Shown one piece after another: positions 20,716-31,800 of a DNA stretch of 64,000 nucleotides. Positions within the stretch are counted from its first letter, which is position 1, and every line of letters begins with the position of its first letter. The DNA comes from Symbiodinium natans (lineage: Eukaryota > Sar > Dinophyceae > Suessiales > Symbiodiniaceae), in NCBI GenBank assembly GCA_905221605.1, contig CAJNDS010002238.1, forward strand, positions 124,001 through 188,000, given 5' to 3'. Below the pieces are notes generated by a model. It worked only from the letters and a program-made list of their open reading frames with translations, ran no database searches and was not told the origin of the DNA. The position numbers and the translations under genes were made by a program.

Positions 20716-22670
20716 CAGCGCTGGCGCTGGGGCGGCTGTAGATTCCTTCTCAAGGCAAGCACTGCAAACGAATTATAGCATGATGCTCATCGAAAGCTCG
20801 AGATACTGCGACTACAACTGCGTAACAACACTCTCCACAGCTTGCACAGACACTGCAGGTTGAGCAGCTCGGTGCTCCAAAGACCGACATGTTGAGCAAT
20901 GGCACAGCTCAGAAACCCAAAGCACTGAAAAAAAATCTAACAAGTTTAGCAATGCTGCCCTAAGCACCTGGAGCAGCTCGGAAGGTTTTGCCAATACAGC
21001 TCAATGAAAAGCCGACCTCTTCTTCCGCGTCTTCCAATGGTGGAGACCTGTGGGGTCCAACGCGCAGGCGGTGACATGGGCCTTTTCGATCTTAAGGCTC
21101 AGGCAGAGGGCGGCGCAGCTGCACAGGAACGTCAATGGCCTCAACTGATGGGGCTTAAGACAAAAAAAAGGTTTAGACTTCAGAGCTTGACTTTTTTCGC
21201 CGTCGTAGTGCACATTTTGGCGGCTCAGCGGCTGTTTTCTCGTTTTGTCTCGGTATTGCACTGTTTTGTGGGTGCCTTGAAGGGTTTTGGGGTAAGGGTT
21301 TCGGGTTTCGGCTGAAAACCCAAACCCGAAAGCCCAAAGCCAAAACCCTGAATTGTTTTCGCTAAATCCTAAACCCGGGAGCCAAAAATAAGTACTGCAA
21401 CTTTATTCCAAGCGTCTCATGGAAACGCAAGGCTCTCATAGGAAATCCAGCCCTCAGACGAAATCCAAACCCCTCATTCCGCCTGGTAAAACGATGGTGG
21501 CGTGCCGAAGCCGCCGCACGCCGACAGGCCCTGCATTGGAGTAATTTGATGTAATTTGCAGGCTCGGGAAATTGCACCACAGACCACAGATGCAGCCAGC
21601 CTCCAGCGCCATCAGAGGACCCTAAACACGGCGATTAACCCTCAACCCTCCCTACAACCCGGAAACCCTGCACCTACACACTACACCCCGAAACACTGAA
21701 ATTATCCAATTTCAGAACTCAACCCCAACTGTCGGTCTAGGGTTTAGGGCTGAGGACTGAGGGTTGAGGGTTTAGGGTTGAGGATTTGGCAAGGATTGTC
21801 GAGAAGTTCCCGCCGAATGAGATAGTCGCCATACTTCAAGACTTACAATATCCCGTTCGTGACTTGGACCCTCCGTGAGCCAAAGGCGCTGTTGTATGTG
21901 CAGAACATCCAGACCCGATGGTTTGCATAAGAAACACCAGTCCGCATAAACTTCCACAAAACCGGTGCAGCGACGCTTCGGCAGCTGAACACACAACAGT
22001 TCCGGCAACGCCACATTGGGCTTCCAATTTCAGACTGTCTTTCATTAAATGCCTTTTTTCAAATTCGATCAAGTTCGGCATGTTTTTCTCTCTCTCAGCA
22101 TTTTTGTGCTGGCAGACTTTCTGTCCTTGGAACCTATGCCCCATCCGCGGCTAGCCATTTCCGGCGCCGTGACAGGAAACTTCCCACAGGGCGCGTTTTG
22201 ATTTGCATGGCGAAAACACAGAATTCCGAAAGCACAGGACGCCTAATGGATTAGTAATGGATTTGTAAGGTGTTGAGGTTAGGATCGCATGGGGTCGAAG
22301 CAGTTCTTCCGTTGATTGGACCAAGGGACGCTGAACTGTTGTTCCCGAAGCGTTTTCCCGTAAACCCAACCTCAGTTACCCCTGAAACTTAACCCAGGAA
22401 CATTCGTCGACTCGGTGACCCCAAAACGATCTAAAACCGCAACTCCGCTTGCCGCGTTTAACACTCAGCTACTTCTCTTGTTGAGGCTTCAGGGTAATGG
22501 GGTGTTGCAATTGTTGATAAAGGTTACGGTTTTGCTTAGGTTCGTCCTATTTGACACACAAGGAAACCAAATCATACAAATGCGGAGTGCGCAAACTCAA
22601 AAGCTCCTGCACGCAACACAAATTGTGTTTTTCCACACGCCTTTTTTCTGTCCGCCGCACAGTCATGACT
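20716..22670. other. No supported gene
   Basis: Unique-looking DNA with some TTTAGGG-like words near 21.3 and 21.75 kb. No domain was recognised in any frame. Confidence 0.4.
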
Positions 22671-22674
22671 CCAG

Positions 22675-23310
22675 GCCGCTGTTTGGCCACTACGGCGGCG
22701 CCGCGAGGAGCTCTCCCAGTGGCGGCTCGCCGCCGTCACCGGCATCGCAGGGGCGCACCGGCAACTCCAGCAAGCTCTGCGACGCGAGGGCTGTCCTTTT
22801 GAACAACACAATTTCTGAGGTCTCAATGGGCCCTTGGAGTCTCCGGCCCACAGGGTCCTCGTCGCGAACGCGCAAATTCCCTAGACGATCTCCAAGGCTT
22901 GCGAAGTTTGGCCCGGACAGTGAACTGAGACCAAGTCTGACGGTCAGTGTTGACGGTGTCGGGGCCTACGATCACGTGGCCAAGGCGGGGATGTGGCGGC
23001 GCACTCCGAACTCGGGCCACGGGCAGACTTGCATGAACTTACATGCATTCTTGGATGATACGTATGCGTCGTGTGTGCCACGTTTGTTAGCAGCGTATTG
23101 GGCATCTTGGGCGGACACCTTGCCAACTTCGGACGGGATGAAGCGAGCCGCCGCGGTTGCTGGCCTGTCGGGCTGTTGCGGAGGCGCCCTTGATGCCTTG
23201 GGCGACCACCGCGTAGCGAGCCCAACTGCCGGTGTTCTCGGAATACGCACGGCAGTGGTGGATGTGTTGGAGAAAGCATTTTTTTCACGCTCCTTGGGCG
23301 CCTAGCCGAA
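22675..23310 (+). pseudogene. Compressed RT fragment, plus strand
   Basis: In one plus frame, signatures of the RT family seen on the minus strand at 23.4-25 kb follow each other with most of the intervening sequence missing: SVDGVGAYDHV (motif A), LHAFLDDTYA (motif C), AYWASWADTLP, then GGALDALGDHRVASPTAGVL (C-terminal region). An upstream segment in another frame reads WRLAAVTGIAGAHRQLQQAL. It is a multiply deleted copy in opposite orientation to its neighbour. It cannot encode a working enzyme. Confidence 0.65.
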
Positions 23311-23817
23311 GGCAGTGGTGCCAACGTGTGAGTGGGCGACGCGTGAAGCTGCCAGCCGTGTGCCAAGTTATTTTTTTCGGCCCTTTGCCCGCAGGATTCC
23401 CGCAGGCGAATCGCTGTGCGGCTATGTACAAGGCCACTCGTCGAGACGCCGCTTGGAAAAGGGGCGCAGTGGCTGCGCCGGTGCAAACGGCTGCCCAGTC
23501 CGGAGTTTCGCAGCCGAGCGCTCGCAGGTGCGTCTGCGCGAGGACGGCGGCAGCGGCACAGGGGAGGACTCGGTCGCCTGGGACCTGGAGGCTGGAGGGC
23601 GCCTAGCAATCGGGCAGACGCAGCGGGGGCCCGGGCATGGATGACGGGCAAGGTGTCGCACCACGCGGCCCAATGCGCGGCGAAGCGATCGGAGGTGGCA
23701 GAGCGGAGGCCAAGACCGCCAAACCGCTGCGCGAGCCGGGCGGTGCTCAGGCTGTGAGGTGGCAGGGGGGCGTCCCCGTGCTCAAGGAGCGTTGCCAGGC
23801 AGCGGGCGACTGCTGCA

Positions 23818-24729
23818 TCATGCGCTTCTGCATACGTGGCCGTGAGGTGGGGGGGCAAAATGCGCAGCAGATAGTTTGCGCGCGGCGCGGCACAGGACTG
23901 GAGCAAAAGCCAGGCAGCCTGCAAATCGTCCAGGTTGGGCAGGCGCTGGAGGAGCCGGTCGTGGTCCTCGCGTTTCTGCTCGAGGTGCCTCCGAGCCAAC
24001 CCAGACGGGCGCCGCCCCATCGCCGCCGCTGAGGTCTGCGATGCCGCCGGGCTCCTCACCAGCGGCGTTCCAGATGCGCGTTTTGCCCTCATGGAGTCGG
24101 ATCCGCGCGTGGTGCCACAGGGCGGCTGCAAGGGCGTCGTACAGCGCGCGGACGCGCTCGGGGGCCGCGACTAGGTAGACGTCGTCAAGGAACGCGAAGA
24201 TGGCCTCGCCATCGAGGAGCTGGCCCTGAAGGTCGGCAAGCGCAGGATGTTGTGCCAGGGAATAAAACGCAGGTATCAACGGATCGCCCTGCTCGCCGCC
24301 CTCGGCCTGAGAAACGTCGTGCGCGCAGCCATCATCGTCGTACCAGGTGTAGACGCTGGGCGTGGCATAGAATTGCCGCGCGTAGGGCAGCAATGGCTGC
24401 AGCTCCGGCTGAGCAAGCAGGGCTCCGAGGATGGACCCCCGCGAGACATGGTCAAAGGCGCCGACGGCGTCAACTGACAGGACGGTGGCACGCGGGCGTG
24501 CCTCCGTGGCAGCACGAAGCAGTCGGCTGACCGCCTCTGTGCCAGCACGCGTGCTCAGGCCATATTGATGGGGCATGCATGCCTGCTGGAAGTGGCGCGA
24601 GCACGCGGCCGACGAGACGCCGCAGCACGTCCCCGACTGCGAGTGCACGGACCCGGCCGTTCGGCTTGCGAAGTGCGACGAGCCGCGCAACACGGATGCC
24701 GTCAAGCACAGCAGGGGGGATTTCCGCAT
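23818..24729 (-). pseudogene. RT core of the RING/RT element
   Basis: This minus-strand frame carries motif A VLSVDAVGAFDHV (about 24471), motif B QAEGGEQGDPLIPAF (about 24303) and motif C IFAFLDDVYLV (about 24198), where LDDVY replaces the usual YADD. The flanking fingers (24470-24886) and thumb (23540-24131) are in other frames. The residues needed for polymerase chemistry (the motif A aspartate and the paired DD) are present, but the frameshifts disrupt the protein. Confidence 0.75.
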
Positions 24730-26740
24730 TGGCTAGCCGGAGGGCGGCGCCATGCAGCAAGCGAGCATCCTCTTCGTCGTCGAGCAGGACGCGGATGTGT
24801 TCCGTGGTGGCACCGGATGGGCCGGCCGCAGAGCCCCGACGTGCACGCCGCAGACTGTCGAGAAAAGCCTGCTGGGGAGGGGGCATGCTTGATCAGGCGC
24901 GTGCCGGAGCGCGGCTGGCGGCGCGGGCACGTAAGGCTCCTGCGGTCGCCGCTGCGGGTCGCGAAGCTCGGCAAGGGTGTCAGGACCGCCTGTGGCTAGC
25001 GGTTCTGCTGTCAAGGCTCGTCCGGCGGCGGACAGCTCGCCAAGGTGGACAAGGGCTCGGCGCGCCCGCGCGGCCTCGCCAGCGGGGTCTGGCCGAGAGC
25101 TCGACGTTGTGGCAACAGCGGCGGCAGCCTCCCGCAACAGGTCAGCCCACCGACCTGTGCGGAAGAAGTCGCAGCGCCGTTCCAACTCTGCAGTAGGAAC
25201 TTGGGTTTCGCCCGGCGAGCGGTAGAGCAGCATCCGGGGCACGAGGCAGAACAGCTTCCCGCCACGCACCTCATCATCATGGCAGGACGGATGCACCGCA
25301 AGCCGGAGCCCGGTTCGCAGGGCAGTGCGCAAGCTCCCGCGGATGCGCGCGGGAGCAGTCTGCAGCGTGAGAACGCGCTGGCGGCAAGTGGCCTGCAGGT
25401 CAACGGCATCAAGGGCTGCGAGACCCAGCCCCAGACCAGCTTCGGCAGCTGCAGTGGCTTGCACACGGCGTGCGCCGGTCGAGGCCGCAGGATGACCTGA
25501 CGCGGCCTCTGGGGGGCTAGGATCCGCATCAGGAGCGGGTGGGGCAGCGGAAGTATGGCGTCCGCGCCCACGCCCACGCCGCCCAGTGCCTCGGCCGGCC
25601 CCGGCAGCGCGTGCTCGCTGCGCGACGGCCGCAAGAAGCTCGTCGTCGCTAGCGACCGTCGGTGCCCGCAGGTTGTTCGGGTCATCCTCAGTGTGGGCGC
25701 GGGAGTCGTGGCTTTCCGGGCGCTCTGCAGGCGGAGGGTTGGTGGAGGCGCGGCCAAGGCATGCGGCTCAGGTGGGGGTGCCCGACGGAAGGCATCAGAG
25801 GCGCGGTCAAGGTTTGCTGCGAAAGCGCGGCCGCCGAAGAGCTCGAGGCAGGCCTCTTGGCAGGGCGCGGTGATGTATCCGTCATTATGCTGTGCCAGGC
25901 GGCGCACGACCCAGCCGATGTGCACAGACGCGGCGGGCGGAAGAGCGGCCGCCTCCTGGAGGAGACGTTCCGGCGGCGGTTCGTTTGCCGCGTTGGTGGC
26001 CGTGAGAAGGGCTTCCGTGAGGGTGGCAGCTTGGACCGGGTGGGACGCAGCGAGCGTCCGGCGCGCGTCCTCCCACCAGGCTGCCCGCGGGTCAGATCGC
26101 CAACGTTCCAGCACGTCCGGGCATCTCACCCGCCGCGGCATGGAGCAGGGGCATATACAGCCATGAGTTAGTAGCGAGGTTGCTGCAGTCCCGGGGTGGG
26201 CCGAAAGCGGGCCACGCAGCGGGGAGGAGGGCTGGCGAGCCATGTCCGGCGAGAGGCTGGGGCGCGGCGGGGTGAGCCAGGGTTGGGACGGCGGCTGGAA
26301 CAGGGCGGCCAGCGCACCCAACAGTGCAGCTCCAACTCGCACACCCGGCAGGGGTTTCCAGCCTCGGCCGGGATGGACAGGGTCTCCAAGCCAACGTCTT
26401 GCGCACAGCCCGGGCACAGCCAGCCGGGGCGCCATACAGCTATGCCGGCGCCATGCCGGATGGGGACGGGCGCCCACTGCATCTCGCGGTCCGGAAGGTG
26501 CACGAAGTCGACACCGGCCGCGCCGCCAACGGCAGCGACCCGGTGGCAGCACAAAAGGGTCACACCCGGCGGCGGTCGAGGTTCAGGTGCATCGTTGGAG
26601 GTGAACGTGCGGAGTGCGTAGTCTGGGACAGCCTCGCGCACCGTGGACTCGCCGGCAATGCGCTCAGGCATGTGCACGCCATGGTGCAGGCAAAGCGTGC
26701 GCAAAGCGGCGTCATCTGTCACCGACCAACTTGTGAGAGT

Positions 26741-26923
26741 GCAGTCGGGGCAGCGGCTATGGTGGCACAGCGGACACAAGAGGTCGTCGAGACAGGCAGC
26801 TTGCGCACGATACTGCGCCAGGCAGCCCAGGTGCATGCGGTGCCGGCGGCAGGTGGGGAACGGGACGGGAAGCTGGTCCGCCGGAGCTGCCGACTGCAGG
26901 CGCTCCAGACAAACGCAGCAGCA
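26741..26923 (-). pseudogene. RING finger domain of the RT element
   Basis: Residues about 67-127 of the minus-strand frame 26168-27121 carry CVCLERL, then CRRHRMHLGC, then CPLCHHSRCPDC. The cysteines and histidines are spaced as in a RING-H2-like finger (C-x2-C, C-x2-H-x2-H-x2-C, C-x2-C). RING fingers usually recruit E2 enzymes for ubiquitin transfer. The open frame has no ATG before the RING, and the next part of the element is frameshifted. Confidence 0.7.
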
Positions 26924-27537
26924 TTCATCCTCAGCGCTAGCCGGGTTGGGTAGCGTCCGGTCCCCGTCCTGGAGCGGGTGCTCTCGTGACGAAACCGAAC
27001 TGACCGAGAGCGGGGACTGCGGAGACTGCGGGGCACGCGCTGTCGGAACCACGCGGCATGACACCGGACAGCACCAGAGAGCATGGCCATGACTCCTCTC
27101 GCACCGCCATCGCCATTTCAACTAGAAGCGCCAAGTCCAACTTCCCCTTTCCAGGAGCTGGTGCTGCACCCATCCCGCGTGTTCAAGCAAGCCCTACTGG
27201 CATCAATGCTGTTCCATTGCCTCCACCTGTTGTGTTGAAGCGCCCTGCTCCGGAAAGCAGCGAGCCTGCAACATCCATCGAAGCTGCACCCAACGTGCAG
27301 CGTGTGGGAGCAATGAGTGATGCATTGTCTGAAATCCCAGGATTGGGCACGTAGTGGTCAATGGGAGCAGAAAATCTCATCAGTCTTAGACTTGCTGGAC
27401 ACTCAGTTGGATCCGCGCGAACCGGGAAAAAGCCAGGGATGTGCAGATGGCGACCCTTGTGGAAAAGCAGTTTGCAACACCGAAACTCAAATCCGCATTT
27501 TTTTTTCTCCCCCGGACTTTTGCGCCAGCATGCTGGT

Positions 27538-28252
27538 TCATCTGGAGTCTGCTTCCCTAGGCCTAGGCAGCAGCCACGGGAGCTCACGGCGCCGGCAGGC
27601 GGCTCGGCGGCACCGGCAGGCGGCTCGGCGGCACGTTCTCTGCGCCCCTCGCGTCCGCCAGGAGGTCGCCCAACGGCGGCTCCGCTCCGTCACATTCGTC
27701 AGCTCCTGCATGCTCCTGCCATCGGGGAGCAGCCCAAGGCTCGCTGCGCGGCGACGGCGATGAGGCCGGTCCAGCGATGAAAGTAGCCGCGCGGCGGCGC
27801 GCAGCTGCGCCGGCGCTTCGCGGGCTGTGGCCTTCGCCAATCCATGGAGGAATCCGACGGCCTCGGCGCCGAACCTGCCGCCCACCTCCAGCCCGATGAC
27901 GACCAGTTTGCATCGCCGCGCACTTGCGAGTGAAGTCACCCCCCGCTTCCGCGCGGCAGCCTCCCCCGCCGCCGTCCCCGGCGTTCTGTGAGCGGCACCT
28001 CGGACCCCCCCATCCTTCGTCAGGGGGGACACGAAGCTGGTTGCTCGCTGTCAACTGTGCAATGGCGGCCTGTGCCACCGACAAAGCGGCATTAGTCGCC
28101 TGGGTTTGCTGTTCGAGTGAAGCACGTGTGTTGCCCAGCTCCTGCTGTTGAGAGCCGAGTTGCGCAGTCAGCTGCTGCATCTGACTGACTTGTTGTTCAA
28201 GATTTGCCATTGCAGCTTTGTTTGGGTCATGGTTTTCATAACAACAAAACAC
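27538..28252 (-). pseudogene. Coiled-coil plus RT C-terminal fragments
   Basis: From ATG 28210 the minus strand encodes a glutamine-rich coiled coil (MANLEQQVSQMQQL, QATNAALSVAQAAIAQL) resembling the N-terminus of dinoflagellate retroelement Gag-like proteins. After about 28030 the sense passes to another frame with LVVIGLEVGGRFGAEAV and FLHGLAKATAREAPAQL, which I recall as the C-terminal region of the same RT family as at 23-25 kb. It is a mosaic of broken pieces. Confidence 0.5.
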
Positions 28253-28289
28253 CTATATGCATGCTGTAGCCTCGCCATCCTGGAGGCGG

Positions 28290-28380
28290 TTCCGGAGGTC
28301 GTGCCGACGCATACAGTGCGGGCATCAGCGGATCGCCCTGTCTGCCGCCTTCGCCGTCAGCACGTTGTGTCCACGATCGG
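28290..28380 (-). pseudogene. RT motif B remnant
   Basis: The minus strand reads RADGEGGRQGDPLMPALYA, equivalent to the motif B region at about 24303 (QAEGGEQGDPLIPAF). No other RT motif is joined to it. It is a remnant of another copy of the family. Confidence 0.7.
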
Positions 28381-28409
28381 TTGCATCGTGCACAGTTGCT
28401 TGCGAAGGC

Positions 28410-28555
28410 GTCTTCGCAGTTTGAAGGCCCACCAACGACGGCACATGCAATGCAGGCGACGGGACATGCCTGAGTGCTGGTGTCTTCGCAGTCTGAATGT
28501 CAACCAACGACGGCAAATGCAAATGCAATGCCGGCACATGTGCCGGGATGTGCCG
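28410..28555 (+). repeat. 72-bp direct repeat, two units
   Basis: GTCTTCGCAGT(T/C)TGAA starts at 28410 and again at 28482, and ACCAACGACGGCA recurs with the same offset. Two diverged tandem units. Confidence 0.8.
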
Positions 28556-28559
28556 GGAA

Positions 28560-29840
28560 CACAAATGCTACTTGCCATTAGGCAGCCTCTTGGAGGAGCA
28601 GGCAGTAAAAACATAACTTTACGTTGTTTGTAATTGCACTTGATGCATGACGTCACGTCAGTGTCGAGGACTCTTTGCCCCTGCCCCGCATCAGTTGCAT
28701 GCCCTGACTCGTGTGCCCATGCCTTGGGGGCCCCCGCCTCGGGCTGCGGCGCTCCTGCACAAAGGCCGGGTGGACAGGCGGTAAAGGCCCGAGGGAAAAC
28801 AAAAAACACACAAAAACACAAACATGATCGATGTTTAGAAGCTGAGATGGTGGCGGGACAGCCGGACTGCGGCATGGAGCAGGCACGGCAATGTGCCAGC
28901 ACAAAGTGCCACCCTGCCACGGGCTGCTCCCGCTGCCGTCAGAGGAGATGGTGGCGACACCAAAAACCAGGTACCGAACTAACAACCATGCAGGCCGCAC
29001 GTCCATACCACGGCCTGATCGGGTGGTAATCGAATGGTAGCGTCCGAACTGCAAGGGCGGCAGTGGCGCATCGTGGCGCGTGCAGCACGATGGTCGCCAA
29101 GCAGGGATTTCGAGCGCATGCGAGCGCCACAGCAAAACTACGGCATTTGCAGATGCAACATCAGTCGCAAGACCCGCTATTCACAACATCATCTCAGTGA
29201 GACGCGAGAGATGCGCACAGCCAGTTGTGCCCGCACCACCTGTTCAGGCCTTGCACAACCCAGCACCACTCAGCACCCTGACCACCCGCCCAGCCCAACC
29301 CCCAAGCATCCTGCAGACCCGCTGCCCTGTTGTTGGAGCCCAAGCTCCCCAAAGCAACTCATTCCCCGCAACATTGAACGATTCACCCAACCCTGCACCG
29401 TTTGAGGGGCCCGCTGCGCTGCACTTGCAACGCGAACAGCAGCGCTACGCTCTCTGCACGGAGACGCGGTGCCAGGCTTCCAACCGGTTGGTCTCCGAGA
29501 GCTCCCCGCTTGGCTGCCCGCTGGCAGCAAGTCAACCACAGGCATCCATCGCCCTAAGCCACTGCCCCCACCGGCTGACAGACCCATGCCCCGAAGCCTG
29601 AAACGCGCAGCCACGGACATGAGTTCCAGCTCATCCTCACTGCCATCACGCAGTGCGACGCACGCGGCGCCGCCTGCCCCATCAACGCATCCACCTTCCA
29701 CTCCTGCGCCAAAAAGCTTACTGTCTCCCACTCCCCACGGCTTGGGCGACTCGCGGGAGGAATGCTCAACGCAAGGACCGCACGCTCGCGTGCTTCATCA
29801 TATGGCTTCTCCTGTTCGGTCTTCCAGCAAATTCTGAACG
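28560..29840. other. No firm gene; proline- and serine-rich reading frames
   Basis: Several overlapping ORFs. A plus frame at about 29590-29760 reads as a low-complexity serine/proline-rich protein (DMSSSSSSLPSRS, STHPPSTPAPKSLLSPTP). It may be an exon upstream of the ORF at 29848-30046 but I cannot place splice sites. Confidence 0.3.
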
Positions 29841-29847
29841 TAACTGA

Positions 29848-30046
29848 CTCCAGGCGCACGAGCGGCAACGCATCGCAAACATCTCGGCCAGCACGCTCGA
29901 CCACTACGTCGATCAAGTGTGGAACTGCTCCATGGGCGACTGCCGGTGGGCCAAGCTAAGTTCCCTGTGTGACCGAGCACGCGCCCTGGGTGGCGCCGCA
30001 GTGCATGGCCCATACGATGGCTGCACCTTCTTTAATGTGTACTGAC
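29848..30046 (+). CDS. Short coding-like segment, unknown
   Basis: This plus frame opens after a TGA and has an AG (CTCCAG) at its 5' edge, as an exon would. It reads RQRIANISASTLDHYVDQVW, then MGDCRWAKLSSLCDRARALG and GAAVHGPYDGCTFFNVY before a TGA. Composition is strongly protein-like. Family unknown. It may be the last exon of a gene or a retroelement fragment. Confidence 0.45.
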
Positions 30047-31040
30047 GCGTCCCTGCAGCCTTGGGTAACAACCGCGCAACTTCTGAGCGACATTCACGTG
30101 CTAAGTCTTGCACTGCACAGCCTCAAGCCTTGTCTGCTCGCTGCCGCCGCGCAACGCGAGCTACGCAAAGAGCCACCACTTCAACACGGCCACCACCACG
30201 ACAGCACTGCACTCTACAGCCGGCATGACATTGCCAGTCTTAACATACAGAACGAAATCCGCGCAACCAAGGGATGGCGACCGCAACGCTCACAATCAAC
30301 GAGCCAGTCACCATCCCAGCAGGTGAACCACTGGGAGTCCAGCACTGCACAAGAAAGACCTGCATGCCTTGTCACAATAAAACGCGCGGTGCCATCACAC
30401 TTGCAGACTCCCGCTACACCGGAGTATTCGACGCCGGATGGGCAACCACGCACCGCATGGGCACCGCAAGCCAAAACGCCCCTGCAGGTCAACGAAGCCT
30501 GTCCATGATGCGCACCAATTTGCAAATCTGTTTGCCTTGTCCAACTGTCCTCTGCCACCGCGAAATGTGGCCGAGCAGCACGCAAAGCTGCACGACACAT
30601 AACCAACGGCCCAGCCGCGTCACGCTGCGCATGTTGCCCTTCTCTGTGCCGAGCGCGGCCTTGTCGGCCCACCCTCAAATCTTTTAAGTGTTGTGTCTAC
30701 GACCTCCTTGCACGAAGTCTCCCTAACAACGCTGTAATCATCACTCAAAATTCATTCCCAAGTCCTGCATCTCTCCGTTTAACTGGCAGTCCCTCCCTGA
30801 ATCCTGCCCCCTTTCGGGCTTTCCTGCACAATGGATCTTGGCTCACAAGATGATTTTGGGCACCTCATGTGGGATTCTAAACAGGCCCAGCAAGCTCCGA
30901 GCGGCATTGCTCCGCTCAGGAGTTAAGCCACGTCAACCGTCGTCAACCTGAATGCCCGACAGCTGCCCATTTTCAGGCTCGGGAATCTTCATCTACGCGA
31001 AAATGCAGCAAAAAGGATGAAAGAGTCGGAAATCATGCTG
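30047..31040. other. No supported gene
   Basis: Threonine/serine-rich ORFs in several frames at 30.05-30.68 kb without recognisable domains, then non-coding sequence leading into the AT-rich island. Confidence 0.35.
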
Positions 31041-31800
31041 TCGTTTCAGTGCCACAAAGTTGCCATCTGCAGAAAATAATCAAATTGTCGTGCGAAGAAT
31101 GGATGGGTTTGGGAAGGATTTATTGGATATAATTTAAATGGTAATGGTTTTGGATTGGTGTCACACGTGGCATTCAAAAATAATATTATTTCTGTTTCAT
31201 TAAAACAATCCTTATTAATATTTTCATCAAATACTCTTAAACTTTCATGCATTGCATTTTCATTTTCATCTTCCAATAAATTGAATGTGCAATAAAATAT
31301 GAAAAATTAAAAAAAAAAAAAAAAGGCAAAGAAAATCCAACAAAAATAAGGGGTATTATTAATTGTAAAAAATCTATTCAATGTTTTGTTGCATAATTCA
31401 TTAAATTGTAATATAAAGGTATGTCCAATATGTGATACATTAATTAATAATAATAATATTTGTCCTCCAATACCATTTATTGATGATTTTTCATCAATTT
31501 CATCAAGACATGATCAGTTTTCACATTGTTTTAATTTATATAATTTACTAATCACACGAGCTTGGCTAGGGAGGTTTATATTTGGTTAAAACATAATTTT
31601 TCAGATTCAAACTGAAATTAAGAGAATTATAAAATTTTATTGTCAAAAATGCAAAACTTGTGTTGAATTTCAGTTTGAAACAGAAAAGATTCTGTAAAAA
31701 AAGTGTCAATTTCTTGACTTGTAAAATGCAACAAGATAAAATGATTGTCTTAGATAATGATAATGATAATAATATTGACTACCACATCATTTTTGCACAG
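31041..31800. other. AT-rich island, possible foreign DNA
   Basis: Base composition changes abruptly to strongly AT-rich, with TAAT and AATAAT words and a 20-bp A run near 31307. Short coding-like pieces use A/T-ending codons. On the minus strand, 31046-31276 starts MEDENENAMHESLRVFDE. On the plus strand, about 31390-31560 reads NIKVCPICDTL and ICPPIPFIDDFSS; about 31604-31697 reads IKRIIKFYCQKCKTCVEF with zinc-ribbon-like cysteines; and about 31720-31790 reads KMIVLDNDNDNNIDYHII. They lie in different frames without a full-length ORF. Codon use differs from every other coding region in the window. Transfer from an AT-rich virus, parasite or organelle is possible but unproven. Confidence 0.55.

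Larger units (their letters stand above)
23420..27121 (-). mobile_element. Broken RING-finger/RT retroelement
   Basis: The minus strand, read from 27121 downward, shows a RING finger, a region with HSRCPDC and WLCPGCAQ, an N-terminal region (SWLYMPLLHAAAG, GWVVRRLAQHNDGYI), a pre-RT region (GKLFCLVPRMLLYRSPGE, ELERRCDFFRTGRWADLL), RT fingers (AAGPSGATTEHIRVLLDD, GIRVARLVALRKPNGRVRAL), the RT core, and a C-terminal region (FGGLGLRSATSDRFAAHWAA). The frame changes at least five times along this path, so the copy is dead. RT elements with this C-terminal signature are abundant in dinoflagellates as I recall. No terminal repeats or poly-A were found. Confidence 0.75.

Noticed and set aside
26168-27121. 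RING protein as an independent host gene
   Set aside because: It runs straight into RT-family N-terminal sequence in the same orientation, has no clean ATG and is frameshifted, so a retroelement origin is simpler.
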